From Serpula lacrymans var. lacrymans S7.9 (taxonomy: Eukaryota; Basidiomycota; Agaricomycetes; Boletales; Serpulaceae), in contig NW_006763291.1 of the NCBI RefSeq assembly GCF_000218685.1, positions 1,830,308-1,894,307 on the forward strand: DNA of 64,000 bases. The letters run 5' to 3'. The notes beneath the pieces were generated by a model. It had not been told where the DNA came from and ran no database searches. It saw only the letters and a program-made list of their open reading frames with translations. Shown here in pieces: positions 31,691 through 44,379 of the stretch (position 1 is the first letter of the stretch; each line of letters opens with the position of its first letter). The position numbers and the translations under genes are program-made.

Positions 31691-32170
31691 AAATAAGAAA
31701 AGAAAAAGTCACGGTCACATTTCTGTTTTTGAGTGAAAGACGTCGGATTTGGTGGCAATCTTCGGTGGTGCAGATAAACCAAAATCTGGCGCCACTACAA
31801 GTTTTGCCAGTCGGCCATATGTGTTATGCTCAACTCAAGTTTCGGTAAAGTCTCGGATAATTATATAATCAAATTATGTAATCGCAAGCACTAGGATATA
31901 GCATACACACATATGTCGACTGGTTTGGAGTCTGGGCGCAGACAAGCTTTTCCGAAAACGCTGTAACTTTGGCCACTAAATCACGCGAGGCGTGCGACTG
32001 TACATCCTCAATAGTAGACCGCTTACCCCCGCCGCGGAGTCCCGTGCCCAATAGCGGAACGACAAAAAACGCAGTCGTGAATTATAAGTTTGCTAGTCTT
32101 ACAACAGTTTCGACTCTTACCTCGCGTTTGTTATATCTCTTCAAGTTGCTTGAGCGCCTATACTCCTGAT

Positions 32171-32948
32171 ATGTTTACTATGTTTAGACAAGCTACGCGG
32201 TCTCGTTTGTCATTTCCTTCCAGAACGGTGAGAGGACTTCCCTCGCTCCAAGCTGCTCCTCTTTCTCGGACCATCGTCAGTATGTATTTTTTATCTGTTT
32301 AGACGAGGTTATTGTAATTGGTGTGCTCACAGCCAAAAAGTACACCGTTGAGCACGAGATAGTTCAATTCGATGACGAAACGCACACGGGAGTGGTCTCT
32401 ATTACGGACCATGCACAGTCAAGTTTAGGAGACGTAGTATTCGTCGAGCTTCCAACTGTAGGAAGCCAGGTTACGCAGGGTGGTCTGTGCATTTGTGCTA
32501 TGCAAGCCAACCAGTGTCTCAAGTAATGGTTGGATTTTTTTTACAGACCAAATTGGGGCCGTCGAAAGTGTGAAGGCAGCTTCGGACATCGTTGAGTTCT
32601 TTCTTTTCATTGGCTTAGATATTCGTGAACATTATTGTTAGTATGCACCGGTATCGGGTGAAGTTCTTGAAGTCAACGAGAGATTAAACACGGAACCTGG
32701 ACTTTTGAACAGATCTCCAGAGGATGAAGGTCAAATTTATTATCTAATGAAAGGCGCATAGTGGGTAGCTCATTGCGTATTTCTAGGCTGGCTCTGTAGA
32801 ATCAAGCTGTCCACGCCAAGCGAGGCAAGTTAACCGTTTTATCATCAGTTCGTGCGTGAAAAACCACAGCTGATGCAATCTGCCTTGTTATTAACAGGTG
32901 GATTCTCTACTGACACTTGAAGCGTACAAGGAAACTTTCGAATCATAA
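32171..32948 (+). CDS. GCSH: glycine cleavage system H protein, mitochondrial
   Basis: Six exons: 32171-32279, 32333-32479, 32547-32590, 32642-32729, 32787-32824, 32898-32948, giving 158 residues. The protein shuttles the methylamine group of glycine among the P, T and L subunits through a lipoyl arm. Residues 1-36 are Arg/Ser-rich with almost no acids, as in a mitochondrial presequence. The mature part begins [14 protein letters not shown] and holds GDVVFVELP and [12 protein letters not shown], where Lys95 is the expected lipoylation site. It ends [15 protein letters not shown] 32171 is chosen because it gives the presequence. The fifth intron is GC-AG (gcaagt...acag). The coding region starts about 200 bp from the inverted-repeat element, which may contribute to its promoter region. 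Confidence 0.95.
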
Positions 32949-33263
32949 TTTCAATTAGATTACATTCAGTATTGAGGCTGCTTTCTTTTGTTCCACACTT
33001 CAACGTGTTTATGGAATACACCCAAGGGCACTTCTTGACAGTCAGAAAATGTATTCGAGAGAAACAGCTGAGTGAAATAGTTATCACTGTCGCAATTGAA
33101 ATTACGGTATTCGCCCCTGTTCGACAACAGAGAATTGGCAGGGACTTGGAAACCCCATAAAATCTTATCAAACATGGTCTAATATGTAAATGTCAATCAA
33201 TTTTGGTTACGTCCGTGGATTATCGAGGATCAGATTGATCTCCTACGTTTCATGGTTCCAAAA

Positions 33264-33765
33264 TCACTCAGTCAGAACTTCGCCGATGAACGCCCGCATA
33301 CGAATCAATTCTCTACAATGTTGGTAAACCTTTAGTGTCGGTTGACCGTCGAAGGCCGACAGCATCAGCTTGATCTATCCAGTCCTGATGGCTGCTGGAA
33401 CCTTGATGAACCTTGACTTGCAATAACAAAGAGTGTGAAAAGTGCAACCAATTACTTTGAGAGTAGAAAGCGTTCTTTTTCATATCTCTGAGTTGAGCAC
33501 TGCTGACGATTAATCGTTCTGTTTCAGTGATGATATCAGTCAGCCGCGTCCATGCTAATGATGAATATGATTTTCCAGGTTTGGTACTGATTTTGCTACC
33601 CGAAATGCATAGGAAAGGCCAGACACTTCGATACACTGTCCAACTAGAACCGTATTTCTGGTGCGATCCGAACTGTACGACATGAAAGTGAGGTTGGCCT
33701 AAGTGATACCATCCCATCCGTAGGCTTGATTTAATGTCTTTTTTGAATCGACCCCCCACAGTAAC
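33264..33765 (-). CDS. doubtful hypothetical gene
   Basis: Two open stretches on the minus strand could be exons. One reads FKKDIKSSLRMGWYHLGQPH and HVVQFGSHQKYGSSWTVYRS; the other reads QPTLKVYQHCRELIRMRAFI and ends with TGA at 33264-33266. They need at least one intron or frame change between about 33370 and 33470, and no clear ATG start is seen. No domain is recognised. It lies between the H-protein gene and the coiled-coil gene and could be a non-coding 3' region. Confidence 0.25.
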
Positions 33766-34087
33766 ATAGGAACCGCGAGGTAATCTTCAAGCTTTACCGA
33801 ACCCTGCTAAATCTATGTGTGTTTACTTTCACACTTCTCGTCCCAAGGAAAATTGTAATGCAATGATATACAGAGTCTTGTTGACCGAAAATGGAATCAA
33901 AATACAAGGTTATGCAAATCAATGGAAAAAGGCAGCCTTAATCAATCGTAATTCGTAACAACAATGCAGGCCATGAAAAAAAAAATAAGATACAAAATCA
34001 TTGGGGAGGTGGGGAAAGTGCACCATAGTCGTTGTAATCGTAAAATAGTCGTAAAAGCGTAGAAGGAGAAATGATAGGTTTACACTC

Positions 34088-37000
34088 TCACAATCGTCTA
34101 ACGCTTCTTGCCCGCCTTGCTCTGGTCCGGTGAACCCAAGAAACCTTCTCTCCCACATCATCTTCTTCCTTTCCCTCAGGCTGTCCTGCCACTTGCACTG
34201 TTCTTCGCCTCTTTGTCACCCTCGCTTTGCCATACTCTTCACTCCTAGGGTCGCGGTACTCTATCGGCCATGCAGGTCTCAGCGCAGGGATAGGGAACGG
34301 TGCACGTGAATGCTGGACAATCCTGCGCCCGGAGGGTGCCCACGTAGCGCCACGACAGTCAGCGGGGGTAGTGCCGGATCGTAATCGACCGAGCGGAGAA
34401 TCCACTGCGATCTGGAAAGCGAACTGTGACTCGAGGGCCAGTGAGCACGTCACCGCGGCGGAACCCTCATCTGCAATGTCAGACAGAATGGAGGAGATGT
34501 CAAGGTAGGCGGGTGAAGCCGACATCGACCACTCCATGACATCTTGTAGGCCTAGAGTTTTGGGGCGAGTAGTGTTGAACACACCATCTTCGGTGACAGG
34601 GGAACACAAGGGAGCATTCACACCCGCACCTTCGTTTACCACGTCTAGCCCTGAACACAATACCACTTTAGCCATCTTCGCAGCTTTTAGACAGTTTCAC
34701 TCACCTGCAATCCTACAGCTACATCTCCCAGTCTTCTCTTCGAGGCCTGCACATCTCTGCTTCAACTCATCGAGCTCCTCGCCTTGTGATATACAAAGGA
34801 ATGCCGCTTCCGTCACAGTTCTATCCAAGTCTTCAGCCTTGGTAGTCATTTCCTTTAAATCGTTCTCCACCACGCGATGTTTCTTCTGAAGCTCCTCGTA
34901 TTGGCTTTCTGCAGCTGTGCACTGTTTTTGTGTGGCGAAGAGCTCCTCACGAACCGTCCTAACCTCGTTAACAAGCTTGTCAGCCTCGAGAGAAAGCCAG
35001 GAGACCCTGTCTTGTTGATTAGGAATCATTAAAGCTGGTTTCACCCCTGTAGATCCATACTGCCTCGCACGCTTGGCCCTGACTGGTACGATGTTTGTGA
35101 GATATACGAATTCGACCTCTCTCGAGCTAATCGTCCGCACTCTTGTGAGTGCAGTTGCCCACTCAACAGATTTCCCGTTACCTGAATATTGACAAGTATC
35201 AAGAAGAGAGGTGAAAAATAGGATAACAATGCTAGAAGGCTTACTAGGAGCCGCCCTATTGGGCGGTAGACAAAGGCCCATCGAATACGCTGAACAATCC
35301 GAGTTGTTGAGAGTCGCCATACTGGTCCCAGGAACAAAGTCCGAGGTTGCATCTATCTCTTCAACCCTATTTAACACTGAATTGTCCGAGTCAAGGGTTG
35401 CTAAACCAGAGCCGGAAACTTGAGCAGGGTCCGAAGTATTTTCTGTCTCTTCATCCGTGTCTGCAGGGACTAGGTTATACACCAAGCCATTAGGCAAACA
35501 CTAGGATAAGCGCAAAACACGCACCGTGACTATCGTTGCTGAAGCAAGATCCCGTCGGAGAGGGAGGAGAAATGATGTCTGGAAGCTCATTGCGCCCAGT
35601 AGCCGGACAATCTTTAGAGTGGAGGTCTGTGATATAGGTTAAAATCTGGGCATTGTCCGTAAAAAGTAGTACCGACCGCCTTCGTTTAATTTTTCCTTCT
35701 TATACATCTCTAATCGTGAGGTCAAGAAGAGTGTTTCCGCCTGCTTGATCCCTAACTCCCACTGCAGTTCTGCATTCTTTCCCTCCAGCTGTCCTACTGA
35801 ACCACGTAATTTCTGAGCAAGAATCAAACCGATGAGGAATAGCAGCGACATAAAGCGAGTCAAAACTCACTTTCAACTCTTCTATATACTGTTCAGATTG
35901 AGCCTTGAGTGTATTGTGTTGCTCTGCCAGGACGACGGCACGGCCCTCTTGTCGCTCCAACTCTTCCTCCATCTGTTCATACTTTTGAACAAGCTCCAGG
36001 TACTCGACCTCGAGCCAATTTTCTTTTTTTAACATGGACGTCCGAAGAGCATCCATGCCCCGTCGCCTCTCTTCCAAATCAACCTCATCATCAACCTCAC
36101 CTTCAGCGACAAAGAGAGCATCCTGTACAGACGACACGATGTCCTCAAAATTCTCGATCTGTTGGTCACTGCTGGACTCGAGGGTGAAAAGCGGTTGCGT
36201 AATTTCGATGTCTTCGAAGCCCTTACGTTCAAGCCTTTCAATCCGTTGGTCGCAGTTAAAGTGCAAAGAGAAAAAGGGTTCCACAGCTTCGGTATCTTCA
36301 AAATCTTCGTTATCATCCTCGTCCTCGAGCTCATCCTCGAATCGCTGATTGCAGTTAAACGCTACAGTGGAAAGCGATTCCGTGGCCTTCGTGACTTCAA
36401 AATTATTATGTTCAATACCCTCGATCCGCTGGTCGCGATGAAACTCCAGAGCGTAAAGCGGTTCCACGACATCAGTGTCTTCGAAGCCGTCATGCTCAAG
36501 CTCCTCGATCTCTTGGTTCCATTCAGACTCCGAAGCCAAAAATGGTTCGGTAATGATGACTTCGAAGGCCCTACGGTCGAAATCCTCGACCCCCTGGTCG
36601 CAGTTAGACTCTAGAGCAAAAAGTGGCTTTGCCAAAGTGTCTTCAAAGCCCTTCGGCTCGAGTTCCTCGATTCCTTGGTCAAACTTAGCCTCCAAGGCAA
36701 TATATGGTTCAGTTACTCCGGTCACGGCATCCTCTGAGCTCTCATGCTCGATCCGTGGGGTGGAGTAAGACTCTGGAGCGCACCACGATTCCGTGGCCTC
36801 CGTGTCTTGAGAGTTGTCGTCCTCGATATCATCTTCGATCCCTTGGTCAGAGTAGGACTCTAAAGCAACAAACGTTTCCGTTGCTGCGGTGTCTTCAGAG
36901 CTTTCATCTTCGAGCTCATCCTCGAGCTGGCTGTCCAGGCGACTTTGCAGTTCGATACGAGCGACGAAAAGTTCCTGAAAGTTGGCCTTTAGTAGTTCCA

Positions 37001-37517
37001 TTCTGTCTTCAGCATTCACTGCCCTAGCTTCCGCCTGGGCACACCGGCGTAATAATTCCTCTTGATTCTTATCAACATATCTCTCCCATACTCTCTGCTT
37101 GAATCTTTTGATCCCAAACCGCCTCTTCTTCCTGACACGGAGAATCTCGGAAATAACAAGCTGCTTCTTGTCCCGTGCACCATTCCTATCCCTGGGAGCC
37201 GAGATAGGAGATATGCCTTCAATAGTAGTAACAGCGACTGGGGGTCCGTTCGCTGACATAACATCATTGATGGAAAATGATGGCAAAGAAGGCTGATTTT
37301 GTAGAAGCAAGTCGACGGACCCGGACCCTACTACACCCACTACAAAACCCCATAGCATAGGCACATACTTGAACAAAAGGATGATGACACATATCAATAT
37401 CGTCAGTGTGATCTGTAGAACTCGAGCTGCGAGAACCACACAGAAAGAGTCGGACTCCATAATTAAATCGAGCTTGTGGCTTGGGTCAACAGTAGGAGAA
37501 CCGTTGGATACTGGCAT
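34088..37517 (-). CDS. membrane-anchored acidic-repeat coiled-coil protein, function unknown
   Basis: Begins MPVSNGSPTVDPSHKLDLIM at 37517. A hydrophobic segment at about residues 28-55 (VLQITLTILICVIILLFKYV) is a likely membrane anchor. A basic patch (RVRKKRRFGIKRFKQRVWER) follows. About nine acidic repeats of ~30-35 residues, each with an ALES/DQ-IE/FEDT pattern, span roughly residues 200-460. Long heptad-rich coiled coils come next (about 480-600 and again in 34720-35010). The C-terminus has basic clusters (VTKRRRTV, RARRARSVRRL). Exon 1 is 35871-37517, exon 2 is 35677-35812 and exon 3 starts at 35626; downstream junctions are uncertain. A tethering role is only a guess. Confidence 0.7.
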
Positions 37518-39572
37518 GGTGGTGTGCGAGATTGAATGAATGGATGACCTGTGATAGGACTGTGTGTGGCAAATAGAGGAGGCGTGTAAAAAGAGTATGA
37601 TGGAGGAGCAAGGGAACACGAAAGCACCTTGCATCTGGTTATGAGGTATTTGTATGCAGCATACGACGACCTGGAGGTTGACTCGAACCACCCAACGCTC
37701 GATGTCTTCAATGTCAGTCGCTCCAGTGACAAAAGGGCCGGACTAAGAGGCTGACAAGGGATTTTCTCAATGTCAGCCTCCTGTAGATGGCACGAATGCG
37801 CGTCCTACCATGTTCGACAAGAGTGGCAAACTCTCGTCGCGACTCAAAATACCTTGATTGTGATTCTCCCGCGTTGAATTTGTCGCCATCGTGGAATATG
37901 AGGAATTTCGAGGTGGAAAAGACCAATGTTAGCATTATCAGTCGTTCTTCAACAAGAAACACACAGGACTGTCCTTGGTTCCTTGGAAGTTGATATTCTG
38001 TGAGCCAGCCTCCGCGAATGGTTCTTTTAGTCCTCGCTCTCCTTCTATTCCACAGTACTAGCCTCCTTGTAAATGCCCATGTATGTACCCGCACAGACAT
38101 GTTCACTATCAATTAATAAAGCAGATTCAAAGCAGTATGTCGCGCACACGCATGGGAAAAATGTCTGGAGAAGCCCGAATCCGCTGGTTCTTTGTTCCGA
38201 AATGAGGCGCTGTTTCTGCCTAAACTGTTACTGACTTTTATGTTGGGATGGCGCACCATAAGTATAGCTCATCTTGTGTACTTACTTGCAGGGCAGGCCT
38301 GAAACTGGCCGTTAGCTTACAAGAAAAGAACAACTTTACCATGCACTGGCACGTGTACCTGTTGTTGCCCGTGGATGTACTGCAAATGCGAGGAGAGTGC
38401 TGATGTGAGGCTGGCTACGCCTGTTCGAACCGCGAGTGTATTTGTAATGCTGTTGATGTGACCGATCTGTCCGAGTGATGGACAGACCTTGGTGTGCGTG
38501 CATGACTCGTGAAAATGGAAATGAAGACTACCATGTTTGGACATCATGATTTGAAGTAAGTGACCTATTTGGTGCTGAAATATCTTTGATAGGTACCTAC
38601 CTATAGAGATCATTAACTGTGCTGGAGATTGACTTGTTCTTTGAGCACGGTATGAAGTTGGTAACGCGTCATGCAGGTAAAAAAATATCCTGTGTAGGAT
38701 TGGGCGAATCACATTGTGACCTACAAGTCACGTGCGACAGAAATAGTTAGAAGAGCGGTAGCATCTTTGCATACGGAGACGGTGAATAACAAGGAACGCT
38801 TATGCGATGCCAATGATCCATCAAGCCAGGTGGCATAGCACATCGCAGCATGAAGCCATCTCACAGAGCAACATTCACGAGTCCGATCTGTCGTGTTCCC
38901 CTATCATCAGTGGCTGTGCAGCAAGGACCGAGTACGTGTGACCTGTATGTATGTGCCAAGGACGGCTAAACAGAGGCTCGAAAGGTTAATTTTGGAGATA
39001 AGAATATATAGAAAACGAGAATAGGAAAAGAAACATTGGTGTGAGAGACCGGCCGCGGGGAGAGAGGGAGAATAACCGGAGCCTATGTTGTACAGGGTGG
39101 GAATAAGGCCACATCAAACACGATGGCCTACAGCGGTCTGCATCATGCCGAGCACGACTCATCGACACTGTTTCGACACAGACCTCCACTGACGACATTC
39201 GCGGACTTTCTATTTCGACACTCAGCCTATCACCGCTTCTGATACCGGAACCTTCAATTTCCAATTCCCGGGCGCGCACGTGATGCTGTGCCTCACAAAT
39301 TGGGCGTGCTGCCAAATATAGCCCGTGCTTGCATTTCTGTGTTGTTTTCGGATGCAATGCCCCGATACGTATGATGGACTCGTCCGAATAAGGCGATGCC
39401 GCCGGGAGCGTGTTCATTGATCGTGGGAATAGAAGCGATGGGAGGGTCAGGGCGGGGTTGGGCGATTGGGTTATAAAGAGCCCACCCATCGCGTTGCCAA
39501 TCTTGATTCAAATCTTTTCCCTCTCTCTCTTCCCCTCCTACGCACCCTATCCTCCCCTAACGAACATCTCAA
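37518..39572. other. intergenic region between the coiled-coil gene and TUP1
   Basis: This holds only short ORFs without recognisable domains. A pyrimidine-rich tract (39510-39560) immediately precedes the TUP1 start, as is usual for fungal promoters. The two flanking genes are divergent, so both promoters should lie here. Confidence 0.6.
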
Positions 39573-42500
39573 ATGTCCTCGACAATATATAATGTAAGTA
39601 TTCCGCATTCTATTCCCAGGTTACCCACATCTTTGCGCCATTTCCACATCCTCATGCTACCACTGGTCACCTGCACTTGTCTTTTTCCAAGCGCTTATTT
39701 TTGAACCGAGAAAAGCACTGCGTCTTTTTCTTTGTATATGCACATATATTGGCACTCTACATGAATTTATACAATCATACTTGCCTCCTGTCTGAGCTTC
39801 CCACTGACATGCTCCCTTTAGCACAGAACGCTTCAGCCATCTGGCCCACCCGCTCAGGGACCTATCAGCCACGCGCGCCTGACAGAATCTTTTGATGCTA
39901 TCAAACAAGAATTCGATGTCCTCAGCTCAGATTTAAACTTGTTGAGAAACCAGAGAGACGAGTATGAATCAAAAGGTCCGCCCCTCTCATTTTTTCAAAT
40001 CCTCATTCACCTCTCAATCAGCTTCCCTATTCCCCAAACAGTCACCTCGCAAGTAAACGAACTAAATATCATTCGCCAATCCCTCTACGAACTTGAATCA
40101 CAACACGGAAAAATCCGCCAACAGTACGAGGATGAGCTTACAAGGCTCCGAACAGAATTGCATGCCGCTCGTTCAGGCGCCCCTTCATATCCATCCGATC
40201 CAGCTCTTCGCGCTGATCCTGGCATTCGCGCCGATCCCGGGATTCGAGGAGATCCTGTTATTCGTGCGGACCCAACGCGTGGCGGGCCCTATCCTGACCC
40301 CGCAGCGCGAGCTGCATATCCACCGGACCAAGCACCTCGAGTTGGATATGCGGACCCTTATTATGGTCGTGAGAGGGACAAGGAGCGCGAACGCGATAAC
40401 CGAGACCGAGACCGTGATATGGTCAGGGAGAGGGATTTGGGGAGAGAACGCGAGCGCGATATTAGGGAGAGAGAACGGGAAAGAGACAGAGATAGGCCTG
40501 GTGGTGAAGCACCACGTGACGCAAAGCGAATAAAGACTGAGAGGATGAAGAGTGATATTGCGAGAGCTGGTGGGTAGGATTCTTGTTGTCCTTTTTCGAG
40601 AAGGCTGTTCTTTCCCTTTATATTCTTGGGCTTCTCGACCTTTTTCATTTGTATATCACGTCTCATTTCTCCCAATCCACATATTTTCCCCTAACTTCGA
40701 TGCCCTCCACTGCATTTATTCACCAACATTGCTTCAATCCGCCGCTTCCTTGCATTTATCATTATTTCGTTCACTTTTACGTTCTTAAACTAACTACTGC
40801 TTACAGATCCCTACTCCCCCTCGTTGAATACTAAACTCCCTCCTGCTCCGGGCCAGTCTTCTTCCATTTCGTCCTCCATTCCACCTGGTCAATCATCACA
40901 TGCCCCTGCCTCCGTACTACCTCCGCAAGGTCCTTCCTCTTCTCTCGGTCAACCATCATCGAATCCAAATCAGCCACCTCATACACCTTTTGCAGGCCCC
41001 GGCCTTCCACCACCACCACCGGCACATGCCCCTTATCCACCCGGACCCGGTAATCCCAACCCAAACGCACATCCACCAGGGGACATAATTGGACACGCAT
41101 CAAATGGCAGTAGTGTTTCAGGGCCAGGAGGGATGGGCAGTCAAGCGCTGGTTCCCGCCGGGCAGCAGACTGCAACGCAGTTCCCTGATGATCTTGACTT
41201 GCATAACGTACCCGCCGACCTCAAGAAGGAAGGCAGTGATTGGTTCGCAGTGTTCAACCCCAAGGTGAAAAGAGTTTTAGATGTTGCACTTGTGCATACT
41301 CTGATGCATGAGAGGTGAGTTAGTGCATTTTGGTCGGATCGATGTTTTTATTCTGGATTTACGTCTGCTGGAGCTGTGGGCATGCTTTATATGTTTGGTT
41401 TATTCTGATTTGGAGTTGCTCAATCATTACCTCTCTCATGGTCACATCTAACCCTTTTTGCTTTAGCGTCGTGTGCTGTGTCCGCTTTTCTGCCGACGGC
41501 AAATATCTAGCGACAGGTTGCAACAGAACAGCACAGATCTATGATACCAAGACAGGAAACAAGACCTGGTGAGTGCACCTTTGCAATATATATATATATC
41601 GACATGGAATGCTCATTTCTCGTTTGTTTATTATAATTTCTGTTGTTGTCTTGTGTATATATTTGTGGGCGCCGTGCATACGTGATCTCACTGGTGCATG
41701 TTTGCGTGTGATGTGCCCATGATTATACGTGCAATCACGCGCGTGTTCCGTGTGGCTTGCCTACGAAAATGAACGTACACCTACTACTTTGTCTACCTGC
41801 ACACGACAAACAGCATACTAGCAGACGAAGGTGCAAGTAAAGCAGGCGATCTTTATATTCGCAGTGTCTGTTTCAGTCCAGATGGTAAATATCTAGCAAC
41901 AGGTGCCGAGGACAAGCAGATTAGGGTGAGTGGGACATACCCTTGATATCGAAGTCTTCATTTACCTATCAAGCCCCCCCCCAGATCTGGGACATCGCCA
42001 AGAAACGCATACGTAACGTCTTTGACGGACACCAGCAAGAAATATACTCTCTCGACTTTTCTCTGGATGGGCGTCTCATTGTCTCTGGGTCGGGCGATAA
42101 AACAGCACGAATATGGGACATGATAGAAGGGTCGTCAAAAGTACTTACTATCAATGATGCAGACACGGTCAATGCTGATGCGGGTGTTACATCTGTTGCA
42201 ATCTCGCCAAACGGGCAGCTGGTAGCGGCGGGAAGTTTGGACACGATAGTCAGGATCTGGGACGTTGCCACTGGTCAGCTAGTGGAGAGGTTAAAGGGAC
42301 ACAGAGACAGCGTGTACAGTGTTGCATTCACACCAGATGGCAAAGGCCTCGTCAGCGGGAGTCTCGACAAGACGCTCAAATTTTGGGATGTTAGCGGACT
42401 GATGGTAGGGCCAGGCGGGAAGCGGAAGGAGGTTAGTGGCCCTGGCAGTGGAGGGTCAGTGAATGGCAAAAAAGACGAGAAGGGGCTGAGTCGATGTACG

Positions 42501-42917
42501 ATGGACTTTACCGGACATAAAGATTATGTTCTCAGCGTCGCTGTGTCTCATGATGGCCAATGGGTCGTTTCTGGATCAAAAGATCGAGGAGTACAATTTT
42601 GGGATTCACATTCTGCCACTGTGCAGTGTATGTTGCAAGGGCATAAAAACTCTGGTACGTGCATTTGTTTCCCATCGTTGTCAAGAACTAACGATGATGT
42701 GCTTGTTTTTTTGGGATTAGTTATTTCGATAGATTTGAGCCCAGCAGGTAGTATACTAGCGACGGGAAGTGGGGACTGGCAGGCGCGGATATGTGAGTTT
42801 CTCTATTACTGTTTTTTTCTTCTTTCCCGTTCCTGTGGATGCATTTCGAGGTGCTTGAATGTCCCGAATGCCTCGTTGTCTGATGCTATAAACACAGGGA
42901 GCTACCAAACAATGTAA
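39573..42917 (+). CDS. TUP1: general transcriptional corepressor Tup1
   Basis: Nine exons: 39573-39593, 39822-39975, 40042-40569, 40807-41314, 41467-41568, 41814-41925, 41985-42654, 42721-42792, 42898-42917. All phases agree and give 728 residues. Tup1 with Cyc8/Ssn6 is recruited by DNA-binding repressors to silence many genes in the nucleus. The N-terminal helical tetramerisation/Cyc8-binding domain is clear ([38 protein letters not shown]). The middle is disordered: hexapeptide repeats (ADPGIR type, four in a row), an Arg/Glu/Asp-rich tract of about 60 residues, then a Pro-rich stretch. A seven-blade WD40 propeller fills the C-terminal half ([40 protein letters not shown]). The last exon has only six codons. 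Confidence 0.95.
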
Positions 42918-43245
42918 TGGATACATCTGGGCGCGCTTTAGATTATGATCATAACGATGGCCACAACTCTGGTCACCAAGTCCATGTGGCACCGCGGATG
43001 CCTACGTTTGTCAAGGACGAAGTGGTGTTGATAGTTGACGAAACTTGTAAGGAATACTATGGTAGTGAAACTTTATTGTAATTCGAGACAGCTGCTTATC
43101 TAAAACGTATTACTTTCACGTCATATTGTGATGCGTCGTTTTTTCTGAATTGCTGTTCAATATAAAACATGAATACATCAAGTTGCGTCACTCATCCAAT
43201 GTATAGATTTCAAGCTTTTGTACAGATCGTAATTATGTAATGCTT

Positions 43246-44379
43246 TCAATAATCGTCTTCGTACTCATCGTCGCTGCCACGTCCCCTGTGCCCAGGTTTT
43301 TGTTTGCTCACGACAGAGCTAAAGCTGGAAATTGTGCGTGCAATTACCTCGTCCAGCATTTCAGGAGGAAGATCGTACTCGGACCCTCGCACTACGATTG
43401 CATATACAGCTAATGAAGATAGGCTTTTAGAACTACTGGGATTCGAGGAGATTACGAGTTACAGTTTTACCATCTTCAATTTTCTCTAGAGATTGTGCGG
43501 TGACGACTTGCTTCTTGGACAGTCCTCGAACATATGGGCACAGTCGCTCGAAGTCTTTAGTTACAAAAGAGAAGAAAATCGTTAGCATGGTTTGATATTA
43601 AAGTATAGTTTCTTGCCTGCTTTACAATGCCTCACGAAAGCACATACTTCTCCTGCTTTGGCCCGTCCGCCTCTTCGAGCAATGCCAGAAATCGCATATC
43701 GCATCAGTTCTCCCGTGAGATCCGATAGCCCGAGGAGATAGTCTTCCAACGGCAAGGGAAAAAACTGAGAACAGAGGAAGCCGCAGTCGAATTAGATAAG
43801 AAATAAGCGTACGAAGTGTGCGGTCCTACGTACAGGGACTCCATTATCGTCTGACAAGGAGGTTCTGACTTGGCCATATGTTATCAAGGTCCCGTACTGA
43901 ATATAGTGTGTGAAGCTCAGAGCCTCGATGTATCTAGATGGAAGACACACGATAAGAGTGAAGGTGAGGTGTCAAAAAACGTGTCAGCGAATGATATACA
44001 CACTCTTGAAGACCCGGTGATATTGTCTGATGATAACGCCAAAACTGCTCGTCTGGTACTTCATCATTCATCCGGGCATATATTGACTGCACTTCTTGCA
44101 GTTTATCTCGACTACGTTTGGCCACACTTTCGGAGTCGGGTGTGCCACCACTGGCGGTTTCCATCATGAGACGGTGTACGAGAAATATGATTTTCTTCGA
44201 TAGGTTCGTAACATCTCGGCTTATCTACCAGACGAGGTGCCAATGATGGTATAACCAAGGTGTCAGAGAGATGCAGATGAAGGACTCAAAAGAGCGCAGA
44301 CCTTGATCAACCGCTCCCTTCTATCATTATACTCATCTAAATTTTGCCGAAAGTCGTCAAAAACACCACTAAAAGCCAT
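43246..44379 (-). CDS. TSNAX: translin-associated protein X (TRAX) homologue
   Basis: Six exons on the minus strand: 44379-44302, 44224-44004, 43933-43834, 43764-43617, 43554-43471, 43409-43246, giving 264 residues. TRAX with translin forms the C3PO endoribonuclease, which removes small-RNA passenger strands and tRNA 5' fragments. Diagnostic blocks are EYNDRRERLIKISRDVTNLS, KKIIFLVHRLMMET, YIEALSFTHYIQYGTLI, DYLLGLSDLTGELMRYAISG and IVVRGSEYDLPPEMLD. The Glu pair in EYIEA and the Asp/Glu pair in DLTGE match positions described as catalytic in the human protein. The intron after exon 4 begins GC (gcaagaaac), a second GC-AG intron in this window. TUP1 and this gene converge, with stop codons about 330 bp apart. 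Confidence 0.9.

Larger units (their letters stand above)
30544..31966. mobile_element. large inverted-repeat structure around an assembly gap
   Basis: The left arm (30544-31168, including a nested MITE) and the right arm (31702-31966) are reverse complements over about 265 bp. They share, for example, gttttggaaaagcttgtc-type ends and the block ccaaatctgacgtctttcgg. The loop holds the N gap and a helicase scrap. This could be a TIR transposon of about 1.1 kb plus the MITE, or an inverted duplication. Confidence 0.65.

Noticed and set aside
36034..37027. Plus-strand ORFs up to 150 codons opposite the acidic repeats
   Set aside because: Mirror of the repetitive coding sequence; Ser/Leu-rich shadows.
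37714..38112. 132-codon minus-strand ORF
   Set aside because: Arg-rich but without domain, orthologue-like pattern or splice signals; possible small gene but unsupported.
38317..38712. 131-codon minus-strand ORF
   Set aside because: No domain features and irregular composition; likely chance.
38986..39489. 167-codon minus-strand ORF upstream of TUP1
   Set aside because: No recognisable domain, lies in the likely TUP1 promoter, low-complexity end; treated as chance.
40361..41175. Antisense ORFs of 104 and 114 codons within TUP1
   Set aside because: Shadows of the charged and Pro-rich coding sequence on the other strand.
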